Below the pieces are notes generated by a model. That model had not been told where the DNA came from and searched no databases. It saw only the letters and a program-made list of their open reading frames with translations. A stretch of DNA of 64,000 nucleotides from Hallella bergensis DSM 17361. GTDB lineage: Bacteria > Bacteroidota > Bacteroidia > Bacteroidales > Bacteroidaceae. The position numbers were made by a program, and so were the translations under genes. This document shows, in pieces, positions 1 to 8,515 of the stretch; positions within the stretch are counted from its first letter, which is position 1, and every line of letters begins with the position of its first letter. The stretch lies in assembly GCF_000160535.1 (NCBI RefSeq), contig NZ_GG704780.1, positions 431,824 to 495,823 of the forward strand. The letters run 5' to 3'.

Positions 1-22
1 CGATAAATTCCTTGTTGTTCAT
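1..22 (-). CDS. 5' end of an HU-like DNA-binding protein gene (partial)
   Basis: A start codon at 22-20 overlaps the rimO stop (21-19) in an ATGA arrangement and opens a frame reading MNNKEFI before the window ends. Bacteroidetes HU/IHF-type nucleoid proteins commonly begin this way and are often encoded directly after rimO, so this is probably the first seven codons of such a gene, translationally coupled to rimO. Only 22 bases are visible, so the identification rests on the start and the gene order. Confidence 0.45.
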
Positions 23-1350
23 GCCTCTCCGTATAAATCAAATTCGTCACTGTCCGTTATCTTCACCTCATAAAAACAGCCCGTGCGCAGGTTTCGCTTG
101 CCCACTGGTATGAGCACCTCAGGATCCACCTCGGGAGAGGAGGCCTCCGTACGACCTACATAATAGTTCCCTTCCTTTCTGTCAATAATCACCTTGAACG
201 TCTTGCCTATTTTCGCGGCCTGGATCTCCGCACTGATATCCTGCTGCACAGCCATCAGCTCGTCCAACCGTCTCTGCTTCACCTCCGCAGGCACGTCGTC
301 CTCATAATGGAGGGCTGAATAAGTTCCTTCCTCCTCAGAATAAACAAAGGCACCCATTCGCTCAAACCGCACTTCGCGCACGAAGTCGAGCAGTTCCTGA
401 AAATCCTCCTCTGTCTCACCCGGAAATCCGACCATCAGCGTGGTGCGCAAGGTGATGCCCGGCACCTCCTGCCTGATTTTCCTGATCAGCTCCAAGGTCT
501 CGGCCTTGCTCACATGTCGGAGCATACGGCTGAGAACATGATCAGAGATGTGTTGCAGCGCGATATCCAAGTATTTACAGACATTGGGTTTTTCACGCAT
601 CACGTCGAGCAATTCGAGTGGGAACTGATTGGGATAGGCATAGTGCAACCTGATCCATTTCACCCCCGGAATATCGGCCATGCGACTTATTAGCTCGGCG
701 ATTCGGGGCTTTCCGTCGATATCCACCCCATAATAAGTGAGCTCCTGCTCGATGATCTGGAACTCCTTGACACCCTCGGCAACCAACTGTTTCACCTCTT
801 CCAAGATGTCTTCCATGCTTCGCGATGTGTGCCTGCCCGTCATCAGTGGTATTGCACAATAGGCACAATGGCGGTCACATCCTTCCGCAATCTTGATATA
901 GGCGTAATGTCGGGGTGTGGTGAGTTTCCTTCCCGCCGAGAGTTCCTTGCGCCGTTGGGTGAACAGGGCATCGCTATCCTTCGGATCTTCCGATGGACCA
1001 AGGTCTTGCAAGAGTTGCTTGAAGTTGAACTTCCCATAGAATCGATCCACCTCCGGAATCGTCTTCTCGAGTTCATCCTGATAGCGTTGTGACAGACAGC
1101 CCATGACATAGAGCCGTTTCAGCCGTCCCTCGTTCTTGGCCTCTGCAAACTCCAAGATGGTGTTGATGCTTTCTTCCTTGGCAGCATCAATAAATCCGCA
1201 CGTGTTAACTACGGCTATTTCGCCCTGCACACGCTGAGGGTCGTGCACGCAGCGATACCCCAGATTCTCGAACTGTCGCATCAGGTGTTCGGTATCTACA
1301 AGATTCTTCGAGCACCCCATCGTGACAAAGTCTATTTGGTTTTTCTTCAT
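19..1350 (-). CDS. rimO: Ribosomal protein S12 methylthiotransferase RimO
   Basis: A radical-SAM enzyme that adds a methylthio group to an aspartate of ribosomal protein S12, acting in the cytoplasm. The 443-residue product has the expected three-part structure. The N-terminal domain has the three cluster cysteines C13, C51 and C85. The radical-SAM core has the CxxxCxxC motif at C158, C162 and C165 (EGCDRHCAYC). A TRAM-like RNA-binding tail follows from about residue 375. The length is typical of the family. It lies 7 bp after ftsY on the same strand and overlaps the next gene by 4 nt, so ftsY-rimO-HU is probably one transcript. MiaB is the main alternative, but the MGCSKNLVDTE start is typical of RimO. 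Confidence 0.95.
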   Translation of the reverse strand: MKKNQIDFVTMGCSKNLVDTEHLMRQFENLGYRCVHDPQRVQGEIAVVNTCGFIDAAKEESINTILEFAEAKNEGRLKRLYVMGCLSQRYQDELEKTIPEVDRFYGKFNFKQLLQDLGPSEDPKDSDALFTQRRKELSAGRKLTTPRHYAYIKIAEGCDRHCAYCAIPLMTGRHTSRSMEDILEEVKQLVAEGVKEFQIIEQELTYYGVDIDGKPRIAELISRMADIPGVKWIRLHYAYPNQFPLELLDVMREKPNVCKYLDIALQHISDHVLSRMLRHVSKAETLELIRKIRQEVPGITLRTTLMVGFPGETEEDFQELLDFVREVRFERMGAFVYSEEEGTYSALHYEDDVPAEVKQRRLDELMAVQQDISAEIQAAKIGKTFKVIIDRKEGNYYVGRTEASSPEVDPEVLIPVGKRNLRTGCFYEVKITDSDEFDLYGEA

Positions 1351-1357
1351 CTATGGT

Positions 1358-2305
1358 TTAAAATAGCGAATCCACAAACTCCTTGCGGTTGAACAACTGC
1401 AAGTCTTCCATTTTCTCGCCCAGTCCGATATATTTCACCGGAACTTTCAGCTGGTCGGAAATACCGATCACCACTCCGCCCTTGGCCGTTCCGTCAAGTT
1501 TGGTGATGGCCAATGACGTGATTTGCGTGACGGCTGAAAACTGCCGGGCCTGCTCGAAGGCATTCTGACCCGTGCTGCCGTCGAGAACAAGTAGCACTTC
1601 GTCCGGGGCAGAGGGAACGACCTTCTTCATCACATCTTTGATCTTCTTCAGCTCATTCATCAGTCCCACCTTGTTGTGCAGCCTCCCGGCCGTATCAATC
1701 AACACCACGTCTGCGCCGTTGGCCTTGGCACTTTGCAGGGTGTCGAAAGCCACACTGGCGGGGTCGGCCCCCATCTGCTGTTTCACGACCGGTACGCCCA
1801 CACGGTCACCCCAAATGGAGATCTGCTCCACGGCGGCCGCACGGAAGGTGTCGGCTGCCCCGAGATATACTTTCTTGCCGGCAGCCTTGAACTGGTAGGC
1901 CAGTTTACCAATGGTGGTCGTCTTGCCGACGCCGTTGACCCCCACGACCAGTATGACATACGGGCTATGGTCGGCGGGCAACTCCCAGTTGTCATTGTCG
2001 TCAGAGTTGTTTTCCGTGAGCAACGATGCAATTTCATCTTTAAGAATTCCGTTCAGCTCCGATGTGGAGACATATTTGTCTCGAGCCACCCGTTCCTCGA
2101 TTCGCTCAATAATCTTCAGCGTTGTATCCACGCCCACATCAGAAGTAATGAGCACTTCCTCAAGGTTGTCGAGCACATCCTCGTCTACCTCCGACTTCCC
2201 GGCAACGGCACGTGCCAACTTGCCAAAGACGCTCTGCTTGGTCTTCTCGAGTCCCTGGTCGAGCGTGGCCTTTTTTTTCTGATTAAATAGTCCGAATAAT
2301 CCCAT
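1358..2305 (-). CDS. ftsY: Signal recognition particle receptor FtsY
   Basis: SRP receptor GTPase that docks ribosome-SRP complexes at the inner membrane. The protein starts MGLFGLFNQKKK, a short basic amphipathic start with little of the acidic A domain found in E. coli FtsY. The helical N domain follows, then the G domain with the P-loop GVNGVGKTT, the DTAGRL motif and the TKLDGTAKGG motif. I chose the ATG at 2305; the frame extends to a TTG at 2314, but that adds only three residues and lies closer to the promoter. A minus-strand -7 box lies 24 bp upstream. The product is 315 residues, normal for Bacteroidetes. Confidence 0.95.
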   Translation of the reverse strand: MGLFGLFNQKKKATLDQGLEKTKQSVFGKLARAVAGKSEVDEDVLDNLEEVLITSDVGVDTTLKIIERIEERVARDKYVSTSELNGILKDEIASLLTENNSDDNDNWELPADHSPYVILVVGVNGVGKTTTIGKLAYQFKAAGKKVYLGAADTFRAAAVEQISIWGDRVGVPVVKQQMGADPASVAFDTLQSAKANGADVVLIDTAGRLHNKVGLMNELKKIKDVMKKVVPSAPDEVLLVLDGSTGQNAFEQARQFSAVTQITSLAITKLDGTAKGGVVIGISDQLKVPVKYIGLGEKMEDLQLFNRKEFVDSLF

Positions 2306-2329
2306 GTCATGCAATTCATTAATTTGTAT

Positions 2330-2338
2330 GCAAACTTA
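2330..2338 (-). promoter_or_regulatory. Promoter -7 box for ftsY-rimO
   Basis: On the minus strand this reads TAAGTTTGC, a full match to the Bacteroidetes TAnnTTTGC box, 24 bp before the ftsY ATG. No clear -33 TTTG was seen. Confidence 0.6.
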
Positions 2339-2564
2339 CGAAAAAATATCGAACTTCCCGAGAGTTACGGCAAAAAGTTAACTCCGATAATCAGCAGCGC
2401 AAGTTCACATCCGTCTCATACCCTCGTTCCCTGACGAGAGGTGACTCGGGAGAGCTTGTGAAATGAAGCTCAACACGATACCACATCAACCATGAGGCAA
2501 CGCTTACAGAATACTAAAAAATATTTAGGCCTGAAAAATTTATTTAAAGAAAATGAAACAAAAG

Positions 2565-2597
2565 CTTGCAATCTCATTAAATTTATATTATCTTTGC
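2565..2597 (+). promoter_or_regulatory. Orphan promoter upstream of candidate small RNA
   Basis: CTTG at 2565-2568 (one change from TTTG) and TATCTTTGC at 2589-2597, separated by 20 bp, give a near-consensus Bacteroidetes promoter. No open frame follows within 350 bp; a terminator hairpin does, about 60 bp downstream. Confidence 0.65.
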
Positions 2598-2601
2598 AAC
2601 C

Positions 2602-2697
2602 GTTATCCTGAAAACAATCTTTTTACCTTAAAGGAAACTAATACCTATTGAAGATTTGAAGCGGTTGCCTGTGAAGGCCATCGCTTTTTCTTTTTTT
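2602..2697 (+). ncRNA. Candidate small RNA of about 95 nt
   Basis: The stretch runs from just after a good -7 box (2589-2597) to a strong intrinsic terminator (2659-2697). It has no start codon followed by a credible frame. The body is A-rich and the 3' end folds into a GC-rich hairpin with a T tract. It may be an independent small RNA or a short leader that ends before gdhA, whose own promoter lies further down at 2855-2885. I do not recognise the sequence as a named RNA family. The region from 2339 to 2564 shows nothing else I can support. Confidence 0.5.
2659..2697 (+). terminator. Intrinsic terminator of the candidate small RNA
   Basis: An 11-bp stem with one mismatch (AAGCGGTTGCC at 2659-2669 with GGCCATCGCTT at 2676-2686) and a 6-nt loop is followed by TTTCTTTTTTT. 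Confidence 0.75.
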
Positions 2698-2854
2698 ATA
2701 CCACCCAGTCACACGCTCTGCCCACACAACCCATACGCCTATTAAGATAGGTGTCAAGATGGATTCGCAAGATATCCGTACGGTTCGATTCACACCCGAA
2801 ACGCCTAAAATATTACTTTTTCATACTTTTTTATGAAAAAAGTTATCTTTTTGT

Positions 2855-2885
2855 TTTGTTTTTTGCTAAAAGTGTGTAACTTTGC
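2855..2885 (+). promoter_or_regulatory. Promoter of gdhA
   Basis: TTTG at 2855-2858 and TAACTTTGC at 2877-2885, with 18 bp between. This gives a leader of roughly 60 nt before the ATG at 2951. Confidence 0.7.
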
Positions 2886-2950
2886 AACCGCGTTTAGATT
2901 ATAATTGGCGTTTCGTAAAAAGATTATTGATAACTTAAAAAAGTATTGTT

Positions 2951-4288
2951 ATGAAAGCAGCAGAAATCGTAGAGAGATTGCAACAACGCTTCCCCAACGA
3001 GCCTGAGTATTTCCAGGCTGTCCGGGAGGTACTCGAATCCATTGAAGAGGAGTACAATAAGCACCCTGAATTTGACCGCGCCAACCTCGTGGAGCGACTG
3101 TGTATACCCGACAGAATCATCAAGTTCCGTGTGAACTGGGTGGACGACAAGGGCAACGTCTGCACCAATATGGGTTACCGCATCCAGCACAACAACGCCA
3201 TCGGCCCGTACAAGGGAGGTGTGCGTTTCCACGCATCGGTGAACGAGAGCATCCTGAAGTTCCTGGCATTCGAGCAGACTTTCAAAAACTCCCTGACCAC
3301 ACTTCCCATGGGAGGTGCCAAGGGCGGTTCCGATTTCTCGCCCCGTGGCAAGTCGAATGCTGAAGTCATGCGCTTCTGCCAAGCTTTCATGCGTGAATTG
3401 TGGACCTACGTCGGTCCCGACTGCGACGTTCCTGCCGGCGACATTGGCGTTGGCGGACGTGAAGTGGGTTATATGTTTGGACAGTATAAGGCCCTGACCC
3501 ACCAGTTTGTGGGCATCCTCACCGGCAAGGGACAGGAGTTCGGAGGCTCGCTCATCCGCCCTGAGGCCACGGGTTACGGCAACGTGTATTTCCTGAAAAA
3601 CATGCTCGAAACCCAAGGCATGGATCTGAAAGGCAAGAAGGTATTGGTGTCGGGTGCCGGCAACGTGGCTCAGTACACCATGGAGAAACTCATCCAGTTG
3701 GGTGCCATCCCGATGACCTGCTCGGATTCCGACGGATACATCTACGACCCCGACGGCATCAACGAGGAGAAGCTCGCCTATATTATGGAACTCAAAAACA
3801 TTGAGCGGGGACGCATCAAGGAATATGTAGAAGAATATCCCACGGCAAAATATGTGGATGGCAAGAAACCTTGGTTTGAAAAGGCTGACATTGCAACCCC
3901 CTGCGCCACACAAAACGAAATCAACGAGGAGGCTGCCAAGGCCTTGGTTGCCAACGGCGTGATTGCCGTGAGCGAAGGTGCCAACATGCCCTCCACACCC
4001 GAGGCCGTGAAAGTGTTCCAGGATGCCAAACTGCTCTACTGTCCGGGCAAGGCCAGCAACGCAGGCGGTGTGTCGGTATCGGGACTCGAAATGACGCAGA
4101 ACTCAGAGCGAATCAAATGGACCAGCGAGGAGGTGGATGCCCAGCTCCACCGCATCATGAACGACATTCATGACAACTGCGTGAAGTATGGCAAAGAGCC
4201 TGACGGCTACATCAACTATGTAAAAGGCGCCAACGTGGCAGGCTTCCTCAAGGTGGCCAAGGCCATGATGGCACAAGGCGTTATTTAA
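2951..4288 (+). CDS. gdhA: Glutamate dehydrogenase, hexameric 50-kDa type
   Basis: Interconverts glutamate with 2-oxoglutarate and ammonia using NAD(P)H, the main link between amino-acid and central metabolism. The 445-residue product has the dimerisation/substrate domain with the K-rich PMGGAKGGSDFSPRGKS motif holding the catalytic lysine, the upstream YKGGVRFH substrate motif, and a C-terminal Rossmann domain with VSGAGNVAQY. The length is that of the small hexameric class. It has its own promoter and a strong terminator, so it is monocistronic. The coenzyme cannot be settled by eye; NADP is the usual annotation in this class. A 329-residue open frame on the opposite strand is a shadow of its codon bias. 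Confidence 0.96.
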   Translation: MKAAEIVERLQQRFPNEPEYFQAVREVLESIEEEYNKHPEFDRANLVERLCIPDRIIKFRVNWVDDKGNVCTNMGYRIQHNNAIGPYKGGVRFHASVNESILKFLAFEQTFKNSLTTLPMGGAKGGSDFSPRGKSNAEVMRFCQAFMRELWTYVGPDCDVPAGDIGVGGREVGYMFGQYKALTHQFVGILTGKGQEFGGSLIRPEATGYGNVYFLKNMLETQGMDLKGKKVLVSGAGNVAQYTMEKLIQLGAIPMTCSDSDGYIYDPDGINEEKLAYIMELKNIERGRIKEYVEEYPTAKYVDGKKPWFEKADIATPCATQNEINEEAAKALVANGVIAVSEGANMPSTPEAVKVFQDAKLLYCPGKASNAGGVSVSGLEMTQNSERIKWTSEEVDAQLHRIMNDIHDNCVKYGKEPDGYINYVKGANVAGFLKVAKAMMAQGVI

Positions 4289-4315
4289 AGCAAAAATTAA
4301 CCTTGATTTGACAGC

Positions 4316-4350
4316 AAAACCCGGACGATCTACCGTTGTCCGGGTTTTTC
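4316..4350 (+). terminator. Intrinsic terminator after gdhA
   Basis: A perfect 11-bp stem (AAAACCCGGAC at 4316-4326 with GTCCGGGTTTT at 4338-4348) merges into a T run. Confidence 0.9.
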
Positions 4351-4419
4351 TTGTGACAAGCAGATGGGGGCATCGCGCATACCACATGGCTGAGCCGTCT
4401 TAAAAATAAGACCAAAAAG

Positions 4420-4777
4420 CTTGATAAAAGGTCGCTCAGTTTTTGCGTATTCTAAAATAAAAAGGCAGGAGCGCGAAATACGCGAGTTTTGAGCCCATTT
4501 GACAACTCCCTGGCTAACAGGCCTTTGCAATTCAACACGCTTTTTCGCACAGATTTCGGCAGCTCCGGGGCTTGCGAAAGCATATGCAACGGTCATGCGG
4601 CAAGAGCTTAAACGCGTGGCGAGAAGAGCCCACACGCGATCCGGGAAGGCTTGAACCGCGGTGCGATCTGACCCTAACGGCAAACCGATGCGATTTTTCC
4701 AACACGAGGCATGGCGATTGAACAGACTTTCTGTCGGAAATAATGGCGAAAACAAGCCCATCGAAACCTGGTTTGAA
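4420..4777 (+). repeat. Dispersed intergenic element, copy 1 (most diverged)
   Basis: Fills much of the gene-free gap between gdhA and the lysozyme gene. End A starts near TTGATAAAA (4421). It holds an imperfect hairpin whose outer arms are GCGTATT and AATACGC, with TCTAAAATAAAA inside, and then CTGGCTAACAG, a degraded form of the CTGACAATCAG palindrome seen in other copies. The core has five 22-bp units at 4580-4689; the clearest is 4646-4667, starting AAGGCTTGAACCGCGG. End B carries GGCATGGCGATT (4708-4719). Weak open frames on both strands are not convincing genes. No feature is evident from 4778 to 4972. Confidence 0.7.
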
Positions 4778-4972
4778 AAAAATCAGAGCCCGTTTTTTAT
4801 GAGCAAAACTTGACATTCTCTGTCACCTGACACCAGATTCCTATCATTTCCAATCCCACGAAAACAACGATTCTGGGCAGCTTGCTGTTCGGCCTCGAAC
4901 GCTCTGAACGCCTCCCATTTTAAAATAATTATAAATGTTTGATGCACATGCTTGCTTTTTGATTCTTTTGTC

Positions 4973-4981
4973 TATCTTTGC
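4973..4981 (+). promoter_or_regulatory. -7 box directly before the lysozyme start
   Basis: TATCTTTGC matches the -7 consensus and ends 3 nt before the ATG at 4985. If transcription starts the usual few bases downstream, the mRNA would begin at or next to the start codon, with no leader. Confidence 0.6.
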
Positions 4982-4984
4982 AAC

Positions 4985-5704
4985 ATGAAGCGCACAATTA
5001 TTTTCATCATTAGCATATTGATATACACCACTGCCATGGCCCAGATGCAATACGTGGAATGCGAAGATACGTGCAGCCACATCCATGGCATCGACCTGAG
5101 CCACTACCAGGGCACAGTGTTCTGGGAAGCCGTGGGCAAGAGCAAAATGGCCTTTGTCTACCTGAAGGCATCAGAAGGCGGCGACCATATTGACGCCAGA
5201 TACAAGCAGAACATAGATTTGGCTCATCGGTACGGGCTGAAGGTGGGATCATACCACTTCTACCGTCCCAAAACACCCCAGCAAACACAGTTGGTGAACT
5301 TTATGGCACAGTGCAGGCCCTACGACCAAGACCTCATTCCGATGATCGATGTGGAGACAACCAGTGGTCTGTCGATTGACGCATTCCGCGACTCCCTGTT
5401 CAAATTTATCGACCTGGTGGAAAAAGCCTATCAGCAAAAACCCCTGATCTATACCGGGGCCAACTTCTATGACCGATATTTGCTGGGAGCCTTGAAAGAC
5501 CACAAGGTCATGATTGCACAATACACCGAACGAATCCCGGTGCTGAAAGACGACCTCGACTTCATACTGTGGCAGTATACCAGCAAGGGACACCTTGACG
5601 GAATCAGTGGCTATGTGGACAAGAGCAGGTTCATGGGCAACCATGTGCTGAGGGAGATCAGATTCAGGCACAAGGCCTTGAGGACTGAGGAGGAGCAGCA
5701 ATAA
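4985..5704 (+). CDS. GH25 lysozyme-like protein, exported
   Basis: Probable N-acetylmuramidase of glycoside hydrolase family 25, cutting the glycan strand of peptidoglycan outside the cytoplasm. The frame opens at 4952 on a weak start, but the ATG at 4985 gives a clean signal peptide (MKRTIIFIISILIYTTAMA, then Q), so I use 4985. The 239-residue product has HGIDLSHYQG with the first acidic residue of the barrel, the KASEG strand, and MIDVETT with the acidic catalytic pair typical of GH25, followed by PLIYTG and a final WQYTS strand. It stands 41 bp before the zinc-ribbon gene and may share its transcript. Role could be wall turnover or attack on other bacteria. Confidence 0.88.
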   Translation: MKRTIIFIISILIYTTAMAQMQYVECEDTCSHIHGIDLSHYQGTVFWEAVGKSKMAFVYLKASEGGDHIDARYKQNIDLAHRYGLKVGSYHFYRPKTPQQTQLVNFMAQCRPYDQDLIPMIDVETTSGLSIDAFRDSLFKFIDLVEKAYQQKPLIYTGANFYDRYLLGALKDHKVMIAQYTERIPVLKDDLDFILWQYTSKGHLDGISGYVDKSRFMGNHVLREIRFRHKALRTEEEQQ

Positions 5705-5745
5705 GGAATGAATGAGATACGTAACGACAATGATATTTAGATATT

Positions 5746-6918
5746 ATGGCTATCATTAAATGTCCGGAATGTGGACGGCAGGTAAGCGACAAAGCGCCTG
5801 TATGCCCGAACTGCGGGGTTGAAATCGCGGGAAAAATTATCAGATGTCCACAATGTGGCGAGATTTATTTCAGTAATCTGGCACGCTGCCCCAAGTGCCA
5901 GCATCCAACACACGCGCCCGAACAAGCTGTCGGCGAGGGTGCGGAAGAACGCGTGCGGAAAGAGGAACCACCGATACACGAAGACCCCGCAACCGACAAC
6001 CAACGCGACACGGCTGACACGGCCAAGCCGGTTCGTCAAAAATCGGGCAAAGGCAAAACCATTGCACTGATCGTATCGTTGTGCATTGCACTGGTGATTG
6101 GCGGTGTGTGCTTTTATTTCTACAACGATGCCAAGGCGGCGAAAGAGAATGAGGCGTTTGCGTTTGCGATCGAAAGCGACGAGCCGATGGTGTTGCAAAA
6201 CTACCTCGACAACAACCCGGACGCTCCTGCAGACCATCGGGAATCGATAACAGCACGACTTGAGTTCCTGAAAAAACAAGACAATGATTGGACCAACGCC
6301 TTGGTAAGCGGTTCAAGAACAGCCTTGGAAGACTATCTGGCCAAACACCCCGACTCGGAACACAGTCTGGAGGCCAGGCACAAGATGGACTCCATCGACT
6401 GGGCGGATGCCGCCAGGGAAAACACCGTGGAGGCCATGCAGCTATACCTTACGCGGCATGCCAATGGCGAGCACGTGGACGAGGCCAATGCCACCATCAA
6501 GGAAATCAAGACCAAAACCATTCAGGACGAGGATCGGAAAATCGTGGCCTTGTCGCTGAGGCGATTCTTCCTAGGCCTCAGTGCGGGCGACGGGAAAATG
6601 CTGATGGCCTCGGTGACGCCGATACTCAGCAATTTCCTGGGAAAGACAGATGCCACGCAAGCCGATGTGGTGACCTTCATGAACAAGATTTATAAGGAGG
6701 ACGTCATCGGTATGGACTGGCGCACGAACAACGACTACCAAATCACCAAAAAGGAGGTTGGCGACGAACAATACGAATATACCGTTAACTTCTCGGCCAT
6801 ACAGAAGATAGAGCGCACGGATCAGAGCAAGGAGAAAGAGGCTCACTATCAAATCAAGGCAACCATCAACCCCGACGGCCTGATATCGGCCATGAGCATG
6901 ACGAAGATATTGGAGTAG
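5746..6918 (+). CDS. Zinc-ribbon membrane protein, function unknown
   Basis: A 390-residue protein with two N-terminal zinc ribbons (CPECG and CPNCG near residues 6-24, then CPQCG and CPKC near 31-49). A charged linker follows, then one membrane segment near 105-128 (IALIVSLCIALVIGGVCFYF) and a long C-terminal part. The middle part has short helical repeats resembling TPR or tetratricopeptide-like units (LQNYLDNNP, LEDYLAKHP, MQLYLTRHA, each followed by an alanine-rich helix). The last 120 residues look like an NTF2/DUF4878-like alpha-beta fold. The layout suggests an anchored protein with the ribbons in the cytoplasm and the repeats outside, but this is inference. It could be a stress or envelope adaptor. 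No enzyme motif is visible. Confidence 0.8.
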   Translation: MAIIKCPECGRQVSDKAPVCPNCGVEIAGKIIRCPQCGEIYFSNLARCPKCQHPTHAPEQAVGEGAEERVRKEEPPIHEDPATDNQRDTADTAKPVRQKSGKGKTIALIVSLCIALVIGGVCFYFYNDAKAAKENEAFAFAIESDEPMVLQNYLDNNPDAPADHRESITARLEFLKKQDNDWTNALVSGSRTALEDYLAKHPDSEHSLEARHKMDSIDWADAARENTVEAMQLYLTRHANGEHVDEANATIKEIKTKTIQDEDRKIVALSLRRFFLGLSAGDGKMLMASVTPILSNFLGKTDATQADVVTFMNKIYKEDVIGMDWRTNNDYQITKKEVGDEQYEYTVNFSAIQKIERTDQSKEKEAHYQIKATINPDGLISAMSMTKILE

Positions 6919-7034
6919 AAACGAGAGGACTTGGGTCGTTTGTCGTCCAAGGATTTCGTCCACGGACACGAGTGCGAATGATGCAAAGTAAAGTTAAAAC
7001 GCACGAGCCGTGGTAAACTTTTCCTACAAATGAT

Positions 7035-7042
7035 TAACTTTG
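7035..7042 (+). promoter_or_regulatory. -7 box of the GH28 gene
   Basis: TAACTTTG at 7035-7042, 28 bp before the ATG at 7071. No clear -33 element. Confidence 0.5.
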
Positions 7043-7070
7043 TGAGCAATAAACAAACTCCAAACTATCA

Positions 7071-8465
7071 ATGACGAAAAGAGCTGTTCTATCTTGTATC
7101 GTATTGGTCTATGCATTCCTGCTTCATGCTCAGACCGACTATAGCCGGTATTATCAAAACCTGCCCAAGCCCATGCCCACCGTACAGGCTCCCGTCATAC
7201 CCTGCAACACGGTCAACCTGAAGGATTTTGGCGCGACGGGCGATGGCACAGCGATGAACACCGAAGCTTTCAGCAAAGCCATATCTGCACTCAATAAGCA
7301 AGGTGGGGGACGTTTGGTTGTTCCGGCAGGAATATGGCTGACGGGGCTTATCTCCCTGAAAGACAACATCGACCTACATCTGGAGCGAAACGCTGTCATT
7401 GTGTTCTCGCCGGATAAGCGAGACCTGATCCCCGTCAAGGACGGGAAGCCGGATGCCAAGGCTGCCCCCTGCATCAGGGCATCCAAGCGGAAAAACGTTT
7501 CCATTACCGGTGAAGGCATCATTGACGGTAATGGAGAATACTGGCGCCCCGTGAAGCGAGGCAAGGTGAGCGACACAGAGTGGAATCAGTATAAGGCCAT
7601 GGGCGGAACGATAACCGAGAAAGGCGACTTGTGGTATCCCTTCAACCTGAAGCATCTGCCCAACGTGGCCGACAATTACGATGCACAGGAAAAGATGCGC
7701 ACACACCTCGTCAGATTCACCGATTGCCAGAATGTGCTGGTTCAGGGAGTGACCCTGAGAAACTCGCCCAAGTTCCACCTCGTTCCCCAGCGCTGCACCA
7801 ATGTGATTATAGACAACGTCAAGGTGATATGCCCATGGAACGCACAGAACGGCGATGCAATTGACATTGGCAACTGCAAGAATGTGCTCATTGTCAACAA
7901 TACGATAGACGCAGGCGATGACGGCATCTGCATGAAGGGTGGCGTCGGGCAGAAAGGAGTGAAAGACGGGCCTTGCGAGAACATCAACATACAAGACAAC
8001 ATCGTCTATCACGCACACGGAGGTTTTGTGATCGGTTCGGAATTTTGTGGTGGGATGAAAAACATATTTGTCCACAACAACACGTTTGCAGGCACGGATA
8101 CGGGCTTGAGATTCAAGAGCGGCGTGGGCCGCGGCGGCACAACCAGCGACATCTATATTTCAAAAATCTATATGACCGACATTAAGGATGAAGCCATCGT
8201 GTTCCAGTGTGACTACGTGGACCGCGCCGTGGGAGCCAAGGCTCAAACCAACAAGCCGACATCGTTCTCGCCCAACTTCACCGACATTCACATCTCCGAT
8301 GTGGTGTGTTACGGGGCGAAGACCGGAATCAAGGCTACAGGAGCCAAGGGCATGATACATGGCATCGAGGTGAGCAACAGCACCATTATCTACACCAAAA
8401 CCGATAAGGCCATCGATCCCGAATGTGAGATCAAGCTGGACAATGTGAAGTTCAGCACTTTGTAG
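7071..8465 (+). CDS. Glycoside hydrolase family 28 (polygalacturonase-like), secreted
   Basis: Probable pectin- or rhamnogalacturonan-acting hydrolase with a right-handed beta-helix. The 464-residue protein starts with a signal peptide (MTKRAVLSCIVLVYAFLLHA, then Q) and the family entry motif VNLKDFGATGDG. The catalytic elements are visible in order: NGDAIDI (the usual NTD), GDDGICMK (the DD pair), HAHGGFVIGSE (the usual GHG region) and RFKSG (the RxK). Length is normal. No other pectin genes are near; it is followed 50 bp later by tatA, so it is an isolated carbohydrate gene next to housekeeping genes. The exact bond cut cannot be told from sequence alone. Confidence 0.9.
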   Translation: MTKRAVLSCIVLVYAFLLHAQTDYSRYYQNLPKPMPTVQAPVIPCNTVNLKDFGATGDGTAMNTEAFSKAISALNKQGGGRLVVPAGIWLTGLISLKDNIDLHLERNAVIVFSPDKRDLIPVKDGKPDAKAAPCIRASKRKNVSITGEGIIDGNGEYWRPVKRGKVSDTEWNQYKAMGGTITEKGDLWYPFNLKHLPNVADNYDAQEKMRTHLVRFTDCQNVLVQGVTLRNSPKFHLVPQRCTNVIIDNVKVICPWNAQNGDAIDIGNCKNVLIVNNTIDAGDDGICMKGGVGQKGVKDGPCENINIQDNIVYHAHGGFVIGSEFCGGMKNIFVHNNTFAGTDTGLRFKSGVGRGGTTSDIYISKIYMTDIKDEAIVFQCDYVDRAVGAKAQTNKPTSFSPNFTDIHISDVVCYGAKTGIKATGAKGMIHGIEVSNSTIIYTKTDKAIDPECEIKLDNVKFSTL

Positions 8466-8515
8466 CAATGAGACGTAACGTCAAGAAGATATAACACAAT
8501 TAATTGATACGACCT

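Noticed and set aside
2924..3913. A 329-codon frame opposite gdhA
   Set aside because: It mirrors the codon bias of gdhA, has no family pattern and no promoter. Similar long antisense frames opposite dcp (25045-26247), the sugar porter (26815-28023) and the first SusD gene (36999-38126) were rejected for the same reason.
4330..4816. Two minus-strand open frames of 143 and 94 codons between gdhA and the lysozyme gene
   Set aside because: They lie over intergenic element copy 1 and the gdhA terminator, show no family motif, and similar frames over the other copies differ in sequence.
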